This document shows, piece after piece, positions 4,762 to 5,587 of a stretch of 5,587 bases of DNA. Position 1 is the first letter of the stretch. The number at the start of each line of letters is the position of its first letter. The DNA comes from Propionibacteriales bacterium (GTDB lineage: Bacteria; Actinomycetota; Actinomycetes; Propionibacteriales; Propionibacteriaceae). Location: positions 1-5,587 of the forward strand of contig JAKDKP010000191.1 in the NCBI GenBank assembly GCA_030453285.1. The letters run 5' to 3'. Under the pieces are notes generated by a model that worked only from the letters and a program-made list of their open reading frames with translations, was not told the DNA's origin and did no database searches. A program made the translations under genes and the position numbers.

Positions 4762-5587
4762 GTGCAGCAACGCCAACTCGGACCGTTCACCGTCTCGGCC
4801 ATCGGCCTCGGCGCCATGCCCTTCTCGATGGGCAACAACGAGAAGCCCAGCCGCGAACGGGCCATCGCCACCGTGCACGCCGCTCTGGACGCCGGGGTGA
4901 CCTACATCGACACCGCCGACATCTATGCCCCCTCGGCCGCAGAGATGGGCCACAACGAGGAGATCATCGCCGCAGCCCTGCAGTCGTACGGGTCCTCGAT
5001 CGATGACGTCGTGGTCGGTACCAAGGCCGGCATCACCCGCGGCGCTGGCGAGACCTGGGGCCGGGACGCCAGCCCGGAGTACCTGCGGGCGGCGGTCGAG
5101 AAGGCCCTGAAGCTGTTGGGCACCGAGACGCTCGACCTGTTCCAGTACCACCGCCCCGACCGCACCCTCCCGTACGGGGAAGTGGTCAGCACCCTTGCCG
5201 CGTTGCGTGACGAGGGCAAGATCAGGGCGGTCGGCATCTCCAACGCCAACATCGAGGAGATCGACGTCGCCATCGAGGTGCTGGGTTCTGGCGGGCTGGC
5301 GAGCGTGCAGAACGAGTTCTCGCCGACGTTCCGTTCCTCGCTGGACGAGTTGAAGCACTGCGCCGAGCACGACATCGCCTTCCTTCCGTGGAGCCCTTTG
5401 GGCGGCACCGGCAAGGGCTCGAAGGACATGGGCACCAACTTCCCGGAGTTCACCGAGATTGGCGAGGCGCACGGCGTCGGACCCCAGCAGGTCGCCCTGG
5501 CCTGGGAGTTGTCCCTGTCGGACACGGTGATCCCGATCCCCGGCGCAAGCCGGCCGGAGTCGATCACCGATTCGGCCAAGGCCGCCG
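4762..5587 (+). CDS. Aldo/keto reductase, 5' part (cut by right edge)
   Basis: This is an NAD(P)H-dependent oxidoreductase of the aldo/keto reductase superfamily, a cytoplasmic (alpha/beta)8 barrel that reduces carbonyl compounds. The frame is open from the GTG at 4762 to the window end (275 codons), so most of the protein is visible and a C-terminal part is missing. The start RQLGPFTVSAIGLGAM is the family's first strand. The catalytic tetrad is complete: Asp50 and Tyr55 (YIDTADIY), Lys88 (VGTKAG) and His130 (FQYHRPD). Further motifs are VGISNAN (157-163), VQNEFSP (182-188) and the cofactor-binding IPGASRPES (259-267). The substrate cannot be read from the sequence; members of this type are often uncharacterised or stress-related. 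It follows gatD by 33 bp on the same strand and may share its transcript, but no functional tie to cell-wall amidation is evident. Confidence 0.93.
   Translation, partial: MQQRQLGPFTVSAIGLGAMPFSMGNNEKPSRERAIATVHAALDAGVTYIDTADIYAPSAAEMGHNEEIIAAALQSYGSSIDDVVVGTKAGITRGAGETWGRDASPEYLRAAVEKALKLLGTETLDLFQYHRPDRTLPYGEVVSTLAALRDEGKIRAVGISNANIEEIDVAIEVLGSGGLASVQNEFSPTFRSSLDELKHCAEHDIAFLPWSPLGGTGKGSKDMGTNFPEFTEIGEAHGVGPQQVALAWELSLSDTVIPIPGASRPESITDSAKAA

Overview
The window comes from a high-G+C Gram-positive bacterium, most likely an actinobacterium. The evidence is strongly G/C-biased third codon positions, GTG starts alongside ATG, tightly packed genes, and a murT-gatD pair of the kind found in actinobacteria and many Firmicutes. 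The style would fit Propionibacteriaceae or a relative, but that is an impression and not something the sequence proves.

Layout from left to right. (1) Bases 1-781, plus strand: the 3' part of a cation diffusion facilitator (CDF) metal-efflux transporter, cut by the left edge. (2) Bases 809-1807, minus strand, convergent with the transporter: a secreted cell-wall hydrolase with a signal peptide, two peptidoglycan-binding domains, a poly-glycine linker and a VanY-type M15 zinc D,D-carboxypeptidase domain. (3) Bases 1808-2090: a divergent control region of 283 bp. It holds two perfect GGTCACAG direct repeats 11 bp apart in the likely -35 zone of the carboxypeptidase, several short dyads and a strong Shine-Dalgarno site for the gene to its right. 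(4) Bases 2091-4728, plus strand: three translationally coupled genes. They are a small two-helix membrane protein with a Gln/Pro/Tyr-rich tail (superinfection-immunity-like family), then murT (ATGA overlap), then gatD (TGATG overlap). (5) Bases 4762-5587, plus strand: an aldo/keto reductase cut by the right edge, 33 bp after gatD.

MurT and GatD together form the lipid II isoglutaminyl synthase, which amidates the D-Glu of the peptidoglycan stem peptide. The divergent hydrolase probably acts on the same stem peptides outside the membrane, so the middle of the window is a small cell-wall neighbourhood. The transporter and the aldo/keto reductase have no evident link to it.

I see no clear new multi-gene system. 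The items most worth a second look are the OmpR-family-like direct repeat upstream of the hydrolase, the coupling of the unstudied membrane protein to murT-gatD, the excess of the palindrome CGTACG, and a small in-frame duplication inside the MurT zinc ribbon. No tRNA, rRNA, CRISPR array, insertion sequence or prophage gene is visible.
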